A DNA stretch of 64,000 nt from CAWKOH01 sp963851245 (GTDB taxonomy: Bacteria; Actinomycetota; Acidimicrobiia; Acidimicrobiales; Palsa-688): the NCBI GenBank assembly GCA_963851245.1, contig CAWKOH010000010.1, positions 1-64,000 of the forward strand. Reading direction: 5' to 3'. The notes beneath the pieces are model-generated. The model worked only from the letters and a program-made list of their open reading frames with translations. It did no database searches and was not told the DNA's origin. Positions 9,552-18,991 of the stretch are shown here, piece by piece. Every line of letters begins with the position of its first letter. The stretch's first letter is position 1. Both the position numbers and the translations under genes were made by a program.

Positions 9552-10544
9552 TTGTTTACGCACGAACTAACTCAGCGTAATCCATCCAATCAGCGCAATT
9601 CAGGTTTGAGTCATCCAAAATTAGTTGCCGGACGGAGCAATCCGAAATTTGCCGAAAGTGTCGCGGCTGCGCTGGCGATTCCGCTCGCCAAAGTTCGCAT
9701 CAAGAACTTTTCGGATGGCGAACTCTGGGTCAAGTACGACGAAAACATTCGCGGAGAAGACCTTTTCATCATCCAATCGACGATGCCGCCCGCGGATAAT
9801 CTCTTCGAGATGTTGATGCTTATCGACGCGGCGGTTCGCGCCAGCGCCAAGCGGATTACCGCCGTAATCCCCTATTTCGGCTATGCGCGGCAGGACCGAA
9901 AAGACCAGCCGCGCGTGGCAATCACGAGCAAGCTCGTCGCCAATCTGATCACCACCGCCGGGGCGGATCGTGTAATTACAATGGATCTTCACGCCCCGCA
10001 ATTGCAAGGATTTTTCGATATTCCAGTCGATCATCTCTACGCTTCGAACACATTTGTCAAGCATTTCAAGGAGCAGAAGATCAAGCACATGATCGTCGCA
10101 TCACCGGATGTAGGCGGAACGAAAATGGCCCGGGCTTACGCACGGCGATTTAACACGGATCTCATCGTAATCGACAAGCGCCGCCCAGCACCGAACGTAG
10201 CGGAGGTTATGAATATCATCGGCGATCCCGGTGGCAAAAACGTGATCATGGTTGACGACCTCATCGACACGGCCGGCACTTTTGCGAACGCTGCCATTGC
10301 TCTCGTAAAGGCGGGAGCAAAGTCGGTCTGCGGAGCCTGTACCCACGCGGTGCTAAGTGGCGAAGCGATCAAGCGCATCGAAGATTCCCCGATCGAGTCG
10401 CTCGTCATCGCCGATACGATTCCGCTTCAACACCATTCCCGCAAAATCAAGGTGCAGTCCGTTGCACCGGTATTTGCCGAGGCCATAAAGCGCACCCATG
10501 AGGATCGGTCCATTTCTTCACTGTTTGAGACGGAGAAGGCCTGA
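9552..10544 (+). CDS. prs: Ribose-phosphate pyrophosphokinase (PRPP synthase)
   Basis: This enzyme makes 5-phosphoribosyl 1-pyrophosphate from ribose 5-phosphate and ATP for nucleotide, His and Trp synthesis. Visible features are the GRSNPKFAE start of the catalytic fold, PYFGYARQDRK in the ATP-binding flexible loop, DLHAPQLQGFFDIPVDHL, and the PRPP-binding loop VDDLIDTAGT. The length (330) exceeds the usual 310-320. The start is unusual: the open frame offers TTG 9552, with another TTG near 9606; the nearby ATG 9548 is out of frame. The catalytic domain itself is intact. Confidence 0.93.
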   Translation: MFTHELTQRNPSNQRNSGLSHPKLVAGRSNPKFAESVAAALAIPLAKVRIKNFSDGELWVKYDENIRGEDLFIIQSTMPPADNLFEMLMLIDAAVRASAKRITAVIPYFGYARQDRKDQPRVAITSKLVANLITTAGADRVITMDLHAPQLQGFFDIPVDHLYASNTFVKHFKEQKIKHMIVASPDVGGTKMARAYARRFNTDLIVIDKRRPAPNVAEVMNIIGDPGGKNVIMVDDLIDTAGTFANAAIALVKAGAKSVCGACTHAVLSGEAIKRIEDSPIESLVIADTIPLQHHSRKIKVQSVAPVFAEAIKRTHEDRSISSLFETEKA

Positions 10545-10570
10545 GCGCCACGTGAGACCCGACCAGCCCG

Positions 10571-11810
10571 TTACACTGCTACTTTTTCCTCAGCCGTTCG
10601 CGCAAGCGTTCTGAGCGGGAGCGAGAAGATTTTCGAAAATCCTTCTCCTGCGGAATGATCGAAGCTATCTTCGGCCGTATATGACGCAAGCGCCTTATCG
10701 TAAAGCGAATAGGGCGAGGTACGCGACAGGATCGTGAGATTGCCCTTGTACATCTTCACGACGACCGTTCCGCTCACCCGTTTCTGCGTTTCATCGACGA
10801 ACGCATCGAGCGCCTTGCGCAGTGGCGAAAACCAGAGGCCGTTATACACAAGCTCCGCATACTCCTGCGAAAGTGTTGATTTCGCATGCGTCGTCCATTT
10901 GTCGAGCGTGATGCGCTCGAGTTCCCGATGCGCAAAATGGAGCAGCATGGCTGCCGGCGCTTCGTAAATCTCGCGGGATTTTATTCCAACGAGTCGGTTC
11001 TCGATCAGATCGAGCCGGCCAATGCCATGCGCGCCCGCCATGTGATTGAGCATCATGATAAGATCGACGGCACCGATCTTTTCGTCATTCAGCGCTACAG
11101 GAACTCCACTCTCGAATGTGACCGCAATTTCTTCCGGAGCATTCGGCGCGGATTCGGGGGAAACGGTGCGTTGATAGGCATCTTCCGGCGGCGCCACGGT
11201 GGGATCTTCGAGGACGCCGCACTCGATCTGAAGTCCCCCAAAGGTTCTCGTCAATCGAATAAGGATTCGCCTTGGTTGCTGAAACAGGGATCCCGCGCTC
11301 CGCGCAATAGGCTATCTCATCCTCACGAGATTTGAACGGCCAGTGTCGAACCGGAGCGATCACGCGCAAGTCCGGCGCTAGCGCCCATACGCCCGCATCG
11401 AAGCGGACCTGATCGTTACCTTTGCCGGTGCAGCCATGTGCAACGACCGTGCATTCTTCTTTGCGGGCAATTTCAACAAGAGTTTTTGCCAGCAGCGGGC
11501 GGCCAAGAGCCGTTGCGAGCGGATACACGCCTTCATACAAAGCGCCAGCTTTCAGAGCGTGAAAGACAAAGTCTTCCGCAAACTGTTTTTTTACATCGAC
11601 GTGATACGCCGCCTTTGCTCCAAGTTGATACGCCTTTTCGCTGATTCCATTTAGTTCCTTCTCTTGGCCCAAATCTCCGGAGACGGTTACGATCTCCGCG
11701 CCAAATTCGTCCTGTAGCCAGGATGCGATGACGGAGGTATCGAGCCCTCCGGAAAATGCGAGTGCAATGCGGGCGCCTTCGAGGCCCGAGAGTCCATGCG
11801 TATTGTTCAT
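10571..11810 (-). CDS. argG: Argininosuccinate synthase, frameshifted
   Basis: The enzyme joins citrulline and aspartate using ATP in arginine synthesis. The N-terminal part has the AFSGGLDTSV ATP-binding motif and AHGCTGKGNDQVRF; the C-terminal part carries IECGVLEDP and continues to the family's C-terminus. The two lie in different frames, joined at a run of five C (11235-11239; G on the coding strand) where four would restore ENLWG-LQIECG. The product would be about 410 residues, the normal length. I read it as one gene with a homopolymer indel. It is the last gene of the arg operon, 15 bp after argR. Confidence 0.85.
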
Positions 11811-11825
11811 TCGTTTTCTTAAGAT

Positions 11826-12308
11826 TTATTCCCCGGTTATGAAAGCTCTGAGTTCGCTCATTAGCCGCTTCAGGTAGCGCTCAGCGCGCGGAGCGATGAA
11901 GATGGTGTTATCCCCGGCGATGGTTCCCAGAATGAATGGCGATTCGAGGGAATCGATCAATTCGGCAACACCCTGTGCGCGGCCCGAAAGGGTTTTGAGC
12001 ACGATCATCGATTCGTTGCTGTAAATCCCGCGCACTTCGTAGCTTAAGAGCGCTCGAACGCGGCTATCCTCACCCTCATCGTAGAACGTATAGCGCGGAC
12101 CTTCGCCGGTGGCAACGCGCCCAATTCCCATTTCCGTCAGATCGCGCGAAAGCGTAGCCTGGTTCACGTCGAAGCCGGCTTTTTTGAGAGCGCGCTGCAG
12201 GTCGTCCTGCGAACTCACATGCTCTTTCATTACCAACTCACGAATGGTAAACTGCCGCTGGTTCTTGCTCGTACCCTGCGTTTTGGTAGTGCTTTTGGTT
12301 TTGCTCAT
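11826..12308 (-). CDS. argR: Arginine repressor ArgR
   Basis: The N-terminal winged helix includes QATLSRDLTEMGI, the recognition-helix signature of ArgR, and the C-terminal hexamerisation/arginine-binding domain has GTIAGDNTIFI. The 160 residues include a 16-residue Lys/Thr-rich N-terminal extension that is absent from most homologues. The gene starts inside the 3' end of argBF, overlapping it by 71 bases. It probably represses the whole arg operon through the ARG boxes at 16597-16628, including its own gene. Confidence 0.9.
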   Translation of the reverse strand: MSKTKSTTKTQGTSKNQRQFTIRELVMKEHVSSQDDLQRALKKAGFDVNQATLSRDLTEMGIGRVATGEGPRYTFYDEGEDSRVRALLSYEVRGIYSNESMIVLKTLSGRAQGVAELIDSLESPFILGTIAGDNTIFIAPRAERYLKRLMSELRAFITGE

Positions 12309-14163
12309 TGGATAAATTAGTTAATTCCGCCGGCTCGAACGAAGACGGTGCTGCGATCGAGTTTCCAGCGAGAAGCGTGGTGAGAATAGCTTTCTGCACG
12401 TGAAGCCGGTTTTCCGCCTGATCAAAAACAACGGAGTGAATCGAATCCATCGCATCGCTCGTAATTTCCTCACCACGGTGCGCCGGCAGGCAATGCATCA
12501 CCAGTGCATTGGGGTGCGCCAGCTGCAAAAGCTGCTTGTTCACTTGGAAAGATTTAAACGCCCGCTTGCGCTCGGCCTGCTCGGCTTCCTGGCCCATGCT
12601 GGTCCACACGTCCGTATAGATCACATCGGCGCTATCGGCAGCGACGCGCGGATCGTCTAATATTTCGATCGTGCTAATGCCTCTTTGAATCGCATAGTCC
12701 AGGATTTTCGGATCGGGATGATACCCCGCCGGAGCAGCGATCGCAAGGTGCATCGGATAAATTGCTGCCATCTCGAGCCACGAATTCGCGACATTATTTC
12801 CATCGCCAATGAAGGCGATCTTGAGCCCTGGAAGGAGTTTTCCGTGCTGGCGAATCGTGTACATATCCGCCAAGATCTGGCACGGATGCCCAACGTCTGT
12901 GAGCGCGTTCACGACGGGTACGCTTGAATACTTTGCGAGCCCGAGCAACACATTGTGATCGAAGAGCCGCGCGACAATGCAATTGGAATAGGATGAAAGC
13001 ACTTTCGCGACATCTTCGATAGACTCGCGCTCGCCCAGCCCAACGCCTTCATTCGAAAGATAAAGCGATGTCCCACCCAGTTGCGATACCCCGACTTCAA
13101 ATGAAACGCGTGTGCGAAGAGAGGGCTTCTGGAAAATGAGCGTCACATGCTTTCCCGCGAGTGGCTTCGCGCCCGTGTGTTGGAGGACATCCGTCAGATG
13201 CATCAAATCCTCGACATCCTGCTTCGTCATCACCGTTAGATCGAGCAGATCATGCTTCGAGGCGATGCTAGAGACCGCGTTCTGATGCGTGGCTACTAAT
13301 GGATTGCCAAAGACCTTCTCTTCGCGAATGATCTGGGTACCCACGCCCTCATGCGTAAAAATTTCGAGCAGAAGCGAATGCTTTGCCGCACCATTAATCA
13401 GGTGAACTTTATTAACCCCGTTGGCTAGCGCATCGAAGGCGGCATTCACCTTGGGAATCATGCCGCCGGTAATGACATCCTGCTTAATGAGCTGCTGCGC
13501 GCGGGCATTCGTGAGCGTTGGTACGAGTTCGCCATTCAACAGGACGCCTTCCGTATCGGTTAGGAAGAATAATTTCTCCGCACCGAGCTTTTGAGCGATC
13601 GCGCTGGCAGCTATATCCGCATTAATATTATACACTTCCCCGGACAGCGACACTCCGATCGGCGCGATGACAGGCATCACTCCCGAAGCGATCAACTTGT
13701 TCAGCCAATCGACATTCACTTGATCGACCTCTCCTACCAAACCGAGATCGTATCCTTTAGGAGCGAATTTCTTCGCGGTGAGAAGATTGTTGTCGATGCC
13801 GCAAAGCCCAACGGCATTTCCACCGGCCCGATTAACAAGCGCGACGACTTCCTTATTTACACTCCCGGCGAGCGTCATCACCACGGTTTCGAGCGTTGCC
13901 GCATCAGTGTAACGCTGGCCGCCAACAAAGCGGCTTTCTATGCCGAGACGCTTCGCAATATCCGTGACCGCATTACCGCCGCCATGCACGATAACGACGT
14001 TAATACCGATCTTCCTGAGCAGCGTTACGTCCTTCGCGAAGGACTCCTTAAGGTGCTCGTCCGTCATGGCTGCGCCGCCATATTTAATGACGAATGTTGT
14101 GCCCTCGTATCGCTGAATATACGGCAGTGCGCTGGTTAGGATCTCTTCTTTGGTCTGTGTCAT
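12238..14163 (-). CDS. argBF: Fused acetylglutamate kinase - ornithine carbamoyltransferase
   Basis: A single 641-residue frame encodes two arginine-pathway enzymes. Residues 1 to about 284 are acetylglutamate kinase (KYGGAAM, VHGGG, a NINADIAA segment, GGMIPKV). After a linker of about 18 residues, residue 303 onward is ornithine carbamoyltransferase (KHDLLDL start, carbamoyl-phosphate motif SLRTR, GHPCQ, DVWTSMGQE, HCLPAHRGEE). No in-frame ATG, GTG or TTG lies in the linker from codon 284 to the start of the second domain, so a separate OTC would have no start. The HPCQ motif suggests a true ornithine enzyme rather than the acetyl- or succinyl-ornithine type. The C-terminal 40 residues overlap argR. 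Confidence 0.9.
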   Translation of the reverse strand: MTQTKEEILTSALPYIQRYEGTTFVIKYGGAAMTDEHLKESFAKDVTLLRKIGINVVIVHGGGNAVTDIAKRLGIESRFVGGQRYTDAATLETVVMTLAGSVNKEVVALVNRAGGNAVGLCGIDNNLLTAKKFAPKGYDLGLVGEVDQVNVDWLNKLIASGVMPVIAPIGVSLSGEVYNINADIAASAIAQKLGAEKLFFLTDTEGVLLNGELVPTLTNARAQQLIKQDVITGGMIPKVNAAFDALANGVNKVHLINGAAKHSLLLEIFTHEGVGTQIIREEKVFGNPLVATHQNAVSSIASKHDLLDLTVMTKQDVEDLMHLTDVLQHTGAKPLAGKHVTLIFQKPSLRTRVSFEVGVSQLGGTSLYLSNEGVGLGERESIEDVAKVLSSYSNCIVARLFDHNVLLGLAKYSSVPVVNALTDVGHPCQILADMYTIRQHGKLLPGLKIAFIGDGNNVANSWLEMAAIYPMHLAIAAPAGYHPDPKILDYAIQRGISTIEILDDPRVAADSADVIYTDVWTSMGQEAEQAERKRAFKSFQVNKQLLQLAHPNALVMHCLPAHRGEEITSDAMDSIHSVVFDQAENRLHVQKAILTTLLAGNSIAAPSSFEPAELTNLSNEQNQKHYQNAGYEQEPAAVYHS

Positions 14164-14179
14164 GATTGCATTCCTTCTG

Positions 14180-14244
14180 TAGCCGTGATTTTTAGGTCAC
14201 AGCGAAATTCTTACCTGGCCGCCGTGACCAAAAGGTCACAGCTA
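14180..14244 (+). repeat. Two REP-like hairpin units between argJ and argBF
   Basis: Two related units lie in the 85-bp gap: 14180-14203 and 14221-14244, both of the form GCCGTGAxx...AGGTCACAGC. The second is a perfect hairpin, GTGACC-AAAA-GGTCAC. They may be REP-type elements or act as a processing or attenuation hairpin inside the arg operon. Confidence 0.5.
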
Positions 14245-14248
14245 CAAA

Positions 14249-15571
14249 CTAGGTCCGGTAACTGGCATTGATATGCACGTAATCTTTCGAAAGATCGCAC
14301 GTCCAGAAATTGGCGCTCTCGGTTCCCTGATGAAGATCAATTGTAATAGTAATATTCTCCTGGGAGAAAATCTCTTTTGCCTCTAGTTCGTCAATTACGA
14401 TTTCGTAATGCGGCTTTAGGATCGGGAGCTCCCCGAAGGAGAGCGACACGTTCGCGGGATCGAATTCTATGCCGGAGTATCCTACCGCCGAAAGAATTCG
14501 TCCCCAGTTAGCGTCGGCCCCGTGAATGGCAGTCTTCACCAGATTGCTATTGGCAACCGCACGTGCGGCCTTGAGTGCTTCGCTCTCGCTTCGCGCGCCA
14601 TTTATAATAATCTCCACGAGCTTTGTGGCACCTTCACCATCGCGGGCGATCATCTTCGCGAGCCGCACAAGAACGTGCTCCATCGCCTGCTCGAATGCTT
14701 CGAACACTTTCGTTCCAGCCGCAATTTCAATGCCGGAGCGGCCATTTGCGAGAACAACCGCCATGTCGTTCGTGCTCGTATCGCCATCGACAGAAATTCG
14801 GTTGAACGAGCGATCGATCAATCGGGCAAAGATTTTTTGCAGAAGCGGCTGCGAAATCTTTGCATCTGTCGTGAGGAAGGCAAGCATGGTCGCCATGTTC
14901 GGCTGGATCATGCCGGAGCCTTTTGCGATACCACCAATTCGCACAAAACCATCCCCCGCCCCCTCCTTAAGAAGGGGCTTCTCGATCGGAATTTCGACCG
15001 CCGCTTCTTTCGAGTAGGTATCTGTCGTCATGATGGCTTGCGCCGCATCGAGGCTTCCGCTGGTCGAAAGATTCGCTGGCAGTTCCCGGATGCCTTTGGC
15101 GACATTTTCCATCGGAAGGTATTGCCCAATCACTCCCGTGGAAGCGACGAGCACTTCATCCTCCGGAATATTCAGCGCGTCCGCTGTCTCTCGGATCATC
15201 TGCCACGCATCCATCATCCCACGCTCGCCCGTGCAGGCATTCGCATTGCCGCTATTTACGACGATAGCAGAGCACGCCGCCGCCCGTTCCAGCAATATCT
15301 TATCGACGACAACCGGCGCAGCCAGGACTTTATTAAGCGTAAAGACGGCAGCGACCTCCGCCGGAACTTCGCTGGTAATAAGTGCAATATCCTTCTTGAC
15401 TTTCCGAATTCCACAATAAATTCCCGCCGCCATGAATCCATGGGCAGCCGTAACCCCGCCAGCAATTTCAGCAAAGGCTTGTGTGGCCGGAAGCGCTGCT
15501 TCCGGATGACCATTCGAAGAAATGGATTTGACATTCAGTCCTTCGTACTCGGTACTGGGTTCTTCGTTCAT
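14249..15571 (-). CDS. argJ: Arginine biosynthesis bifunctional protein ArgJ
   Basis: ArgJ transfers the acetyl group from N-acetylornithine to glutamate, making the acetylated arginine pathway cyclic; some versions also use acetyl-CoA. The autocleavage site is visible in KGSGMIQPNMATMLAFL, where the threonine of ATML becomes the nucleophile of the beta chain. Other motifs are NSGNANACTG and DGDTSTNDM. ATG 15571 overlaps the argC stop by 4 bp, so I prefer it to the longer frame upstream. It is the second gene of the arg operon. Confidence 0.92.
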   Translation of the reverse strand: MNEEPSTEYEGLNVKSISSNGHPEAALPATQAFAEIAGGVTAAHGFMAAGIYCGIRKVKKDIALITSEVPAEVAAVFTLNKVLAAPVVVDKILLERAAACSAIVVNSGNANACTGERGMMDAWQMIRETADALNIPEDEVLVASTGVIGQYLPMENVAKGIRELPANLSTSGSLDAAQAIMTTDTYSKEAAVEIPIEKPLLKEGAGDGFVRIGGIAKGSGMIQPNMATMLAFLTTDAKISQPLLQKIFARLIDRSFNRISVDGDTSTNDMAVVLANGRSGIEIAAGTKVFEAFEQAMEHVLVRLAKMIARDGEGATKLVEIIINGARSESEALKAARAVANSNLVKTAIHGADANWGRILSAVGYSGIEFDPANVSLSFGELPILKPHYEIVIDELEAKEIFSQENITITIDLHQGTESANFWTCDLSKDYVHINASYRT

Positions 15572-16583
15572 AGCAATCCCTCCACTTCTGGGAACCCGCA
15601 AACGAGGTTCATGTTTTGCACCGCCTGCCCTGCCGCGCCTTTTACAAGATTATCTTCTGTCGAAATGATCATGACCTGATTTCGGCCGGGTAACAGTTGT
15701 GAGAAAATATCGATGAAATTGGTATTGGCTACTCGGCGGATCTCCGGAGCCAGCTCGGTCATTCGCACGAACGGCTTTCCCGAATAGTGCTTCTTATATA
15801 TAGCGGTGAGCTCGAATTCTGTGAGCGGTGCATTAAGATTCGCGCAAATCGTCGTATAAATTCCACGCGTGATCGGAATGAGGTGCGGTGTGAAGGTGAT
15901 CTTCACCTCTTCGCCGGAGATATTTCCAAGCACCGTCTCAATTTCCGGAATATGCTGGTGTTCGCCAATCTTATAGGCCTTTACATTCTCGTTGACTTCC
16001 ACGAACGAGTATTCGAGTGATGCTTTCCGGCCCGCACCCGAAACGCCGGACATGGAGGTTACGATAATGGATCGTGCATCGATCGCTCCTTCTGCAACGA
16101 GAGGTGCGAGTGCAAGGATCACACTCGTCGCGTAGCAGCCCGGATTTGCAATGAAGCGCGCTTTCTGAATTGCCTCAGAATTCCACTCCGGCAAACCGTA
16201 AACTGCTTCATCGAGGACCGGCGATGTTTGCGGCTTCTTATAATATCGTTCGAAGAGCGCGCGATCTTTTATGCGATGGTCGCCGCCCAAGTCGATCACA
16301 ATTTTTTTTTGCTCGAGAATCGCCGGAGCGACATTCATCGCCTCGCCATGCGGTAATGCGAGGAAGCAAATATCGGCATCCACTTCGGTCGATTCGGAGA
16401 ATTGTTCGAACCGAGCGGCGGAAGCCTCCCAGCTATTGCATGGACTTCGCTTACAAGCTTTCCCGTCGAGCTTTCCGCGAATAACTGCGTGATATGAATG
16501 TTCGGATGTCGCGAGAGGATGCGCACCAGCTCTCCGCCTGTGTACCCCGATGCCCCAAGAACCGCTGCACGTAATTCCTTCAC
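15568..16583 (-). CDS. argC: N-acetyl-gamma-glutamyl-phosphate reductase, frameshifted
   Basis: The enzyme reduces acetylglutamyl phosphate with NADPH. The N-terminus has the GASGYTGGELVRIL nucleotide-binding motif; the main domain includes FLALPHGEAM and the catalytic IANPGCYAT cysteine. They lie in two frames that meet near 16411-16421, where one added base would give a continuous LPPLRFEQF. GTG 16583 is the likely start (KELRAAVLGASG follows); TTG 16595 is also open. It is the first gene of the arg operon and begins just downstream of two ARG boxes. Confidence 0.87.
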
Positions 16584-16596
16584 GAAATTTAGCAAC

Positions 16597-16628
16597 GCAT
16601 AATTATGCAGAAAGTTGCATAATTATGC
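16597..16628 (-). promoter_or_regulatory. Tandem ARG boxes (ArgR operator) upstream of argC
   Basis: Two perfect palindromes GCATAATTATGC occur at 16597-16608 and 16617-16628, with centres 20 bp apart. This matches the paired ARG boxes that an ArgR hexamer binds, whose known cores are AT-rich with the same dyad form. They lie immediately before the argC start, so ArgR encoded four genes downstream would block transcription of the operon when arginine is plentiful. Confidence 0.85.
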
Positions 16629-16754
16629 AATAGTCATATACCGGATTAAAACGCTCCTAGTAGTAATGGTGCAGAAAAAGGGCGAAGCAGCCTAACCGGG
16701 CGCGAATCATAGGGCAGGACAGGGCGTTATCTTTTTATTGATTCGAGGAGTACA

Positions 16755-17466
16755 ATGAGTAGACATCGGAGGAATCTTCTCTTCTTAGCTTTTCTCTGCT
16801 GATGGTTGGATGCGGCCAACCCTACAACCCCTATCTGATGCTGCCTGCCGAACCGCTACACGAGCATCAGTTTCAAATACAAGGGAGCATCGAAGCCATT
16901 CCGACAGTCAGTGAACAATTTGCAGGCATTGTGAGCAACGCAGAGGTGGGGCTTCTCCGGTATGGCGCAAGCAACGCAGTTACTCTTCAAGCGGAAACTT
17001 GGATGGGATCGTTTCCGAGTATTGTTCCATTTGGCAATAGTCTTGAAGCTATCATATTGCTGAACGCCCAGAGCTCGTCCTGGCGGTACGCACTCATTCC
17101 ACGTATAGCTGTGATGTACGGCGACAACGCACTAAACGGCTGGGGCAGTTCTGTCACGCTCGGGACATGGACTCCGAAGGTTTTGGGAATTGCACCCTAT
17201 TTGGGAGCGGGAATCTTAGGTTGATTGGGTTCACAAACTATGAAACGTGGCCAATCAATGATTCAGAGTTCCAGATTGTGCCCGTTCATAAAAACCCACT
17301 TGGCTTAGGCGGATCCTTCAACGCCGGTCTCGCATATGATATTCTCCGGAACGTTACGCTGAACGCAGAGTTCGTTACCGGAGCCATTTTTATTTTCGAT
17401 AGTCCTGGAAGTTTCACCAGAAATGTATTTTGGGTTTGGGGTTTTGGTCTGGCGTATCGTTTCTAG
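16755..17466 (+). CDS. Outer-membrane lipoprotein with beta-barrel-like C-terminus, frameshifted twice
   Basis: A GAGGAG ribosome site precedes ATG 16755, which opens a signal peptide that meets a stop after 15 codons; shifting frame near 16795 continues into LLMVGC, a lipobox. A second shift near 17215 links PYLGAGIL to RLIGFTNYETW. The reconstructed protein of about 235 residues is beta-rich with a typical outer-membrane end (FGLAYRF). Two indels in one gene suggest sequence errors. The function is unknown. Confidence 0.55.
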
Positions 17467-17481
17467 CCGCCTCCCCCATAC

Positions 17482-18660
17482 TTACTCGGCGTACACCTGT
17501 ACTTGTGCCGCTGCTTCCTGTGCACGCCTGCGCGCTTCATCCGTTGAAGTTCCCATTTTGTCGTGCGCCAGCGCTACGCCCATGCGGCGGTACTTGCGAA
17601 TGCTCGGTTTCCCGAAAATGCGAACGTCCACGTTCGGCATTGCAAGCGCAGCATCTAAGCCTTCGTAGCGAGGCTCGTTTGGCGATTCCTCTGGTGCGAG
17701 TATAACGGCACTCGCACCGGTCCGTTCAAGAGTGATCTCTGGAATTGGTAATCCCAGGACCGCTCGGGCATGAAGTTCAAATTCAGTAAAATTCTGTGAA
17801 CCGCTCATTGTCACCATGCCGGTATCATGCGGGCGTGGGGAGAGCTCGGAGAAATAGACACCGTCCTCCTGCGACAAGAAAAATTCCACTCCCCATATTC
17901 CAGCACCGGTAAGGGATCGCGTGACAGCATCCGCCATGCGTCGTGCTTCCGCCAAATGTTCTGCGCTGATCGTGGCAGGCTGCCAGCTTTCCATGTAATC
18001 TCCGCGCTCCTGCCGATGCCCGATCGGAGGACAGAAAAGCGTGCGGCCATTTTTTTGCGTGACCGTTAGCAGTGTAATCTCGGAATCGAACGATAAAAAT
18101 TCTTCGACAATAACCTCTCTCTGCTTCGCGCGAGCTTTGGTCATCGCCACTTCCCACGCATGTTCTATTTCATTCTCGGCTCGAACATAGGACTGCCCTT
18201 TGCCGGAGGATGACATGAGTGGCTTCACAACACAAGGGATTCCGATCTTGGAGATCGCCTCTCGAAATTCGTCGATCGTTTTCGCATATCGATAGCGCGC
18301 GGTCTTTAGCCCCAGCTCTTTCGCCGCGAGATCGCGAATCGCCTTGCGGTTCATTGTGAAATTCGCCGCTCTCGCGCTCGGCACAACTTGAATGCCGTGC
18401 TTTTCGTAATCGTAGAACCGTTCGGTTCGAATGGCCTCAATCTCTGGAACGACGATATCAGGGTGGTATTTCGCGACGACATTATCGAGATCCTCGCCAT
18501 TCAGCATATCGATCACTTCGCGCTCATTCGTCACCTGCATTGCAGGCGCGAAATCGTACGAATCGACGGCGATCACGCGCTGGCCGAGCCGCTTCGCGGC
18601 AATCGTGAATTCCTTTCCGAGTTCGCCCGATCCGAGCAGCAGAATAGTCCTCTTGAACAC
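17482..18660 (-). CDS. purT: Formate-dependent phosphoribosylglycinamide formyltransferase
   Basis: PurT formylates glycinamide ribonucleotide using formate and ATP, an alternative to folate-dependent PurN. It is an ATP-grasp enzyme; visible features are LLLGSGELGKE at the N-terminus, VVPEIEAI, KPLMSSSGKGQS in the ATP site, GHRQERGDYMESWQP, and ELSPRPHDTGMVT. GTG 18660 gives 392 residues, the usual family length; an ATG at 18765 is also open but the extra residues show no similarity. The gene converges with the preceding lipoprotein gene. Confidence 0.92.
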   Translation of the reverse strand: MFKRTILLLGSGELGKEFTIAAKRLGQRVIAVDSYDFAPAMQVTNEREVIDMLNGEDLDNVVAKYHPDIVVPEIEAIRTERFYDYEKHGIQVVPSARAANFTMNRKAIRDLAAKELGLKTARYRYAKTIDEFREAISKIGIPCVVKPLMSSSGKGQSYVRAENEIEHAWEVAMTKARAKQREVIVEEFLSFDSEITLLTVTQKNGRTLFCPPIGHRQERGDYMESWQPATISAEHLAEARRMADAVTRSLTGAGIWGVEFFLSQEDGVYFSELSPRPHDTGMVTMSGSQNFTEFELHARAVLGLPIPEITLERTGASAVILAPEESPNEPRYEGLDAALAMPNVDVRIFGKPSIRKYRRMGVALAHDKMGTSTDEARRRAQEAAAQVQVYAE

Positions 18661-18991
18661 CCTATAAACGCTGTTGTATGAACTGGATGGAAAGCATCTT
18701 ATGGTTGATAGGATTACCGATTTCCATTGTTCGAATCTGTTTGAGAGCCGCCCCATCCGGGCCATTAGGAACTCTGTTTTAGAGCGATCTCTTCATGATG
18801 CCTCGAAAAGAGGTATCCAGCACCGGTTGGGGCATCTCCGAAGTCCTGGCTCCGCGCGCAATAGCCATTGCGGCATGACGCGCAACCATATCTCGCGAAG
18901 CTAGCGTAGTCGCCCGGCAATTCCAGGGGCGGTTCGAGAATCTTGGTTCTGTGAACCGGCCGCCGAAGCGATATCAGGCTTAGCCCCGGTA
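18661..18991. other. Stretch without a recognised gene
   Basis: Between the purT start and the stop of the T9SS protein gene. A minus-strand frame of about 66 codons is open here, but has no start that I trust and no recognised similarity. The part nearest purT presumably holds its promoter. Confidence 0.4.

Noticed and set aside
14180..14244. Considered as a CRISPR array
   Set aside because: Only two short hairpin units, no spacers of regular length and no cas genes.
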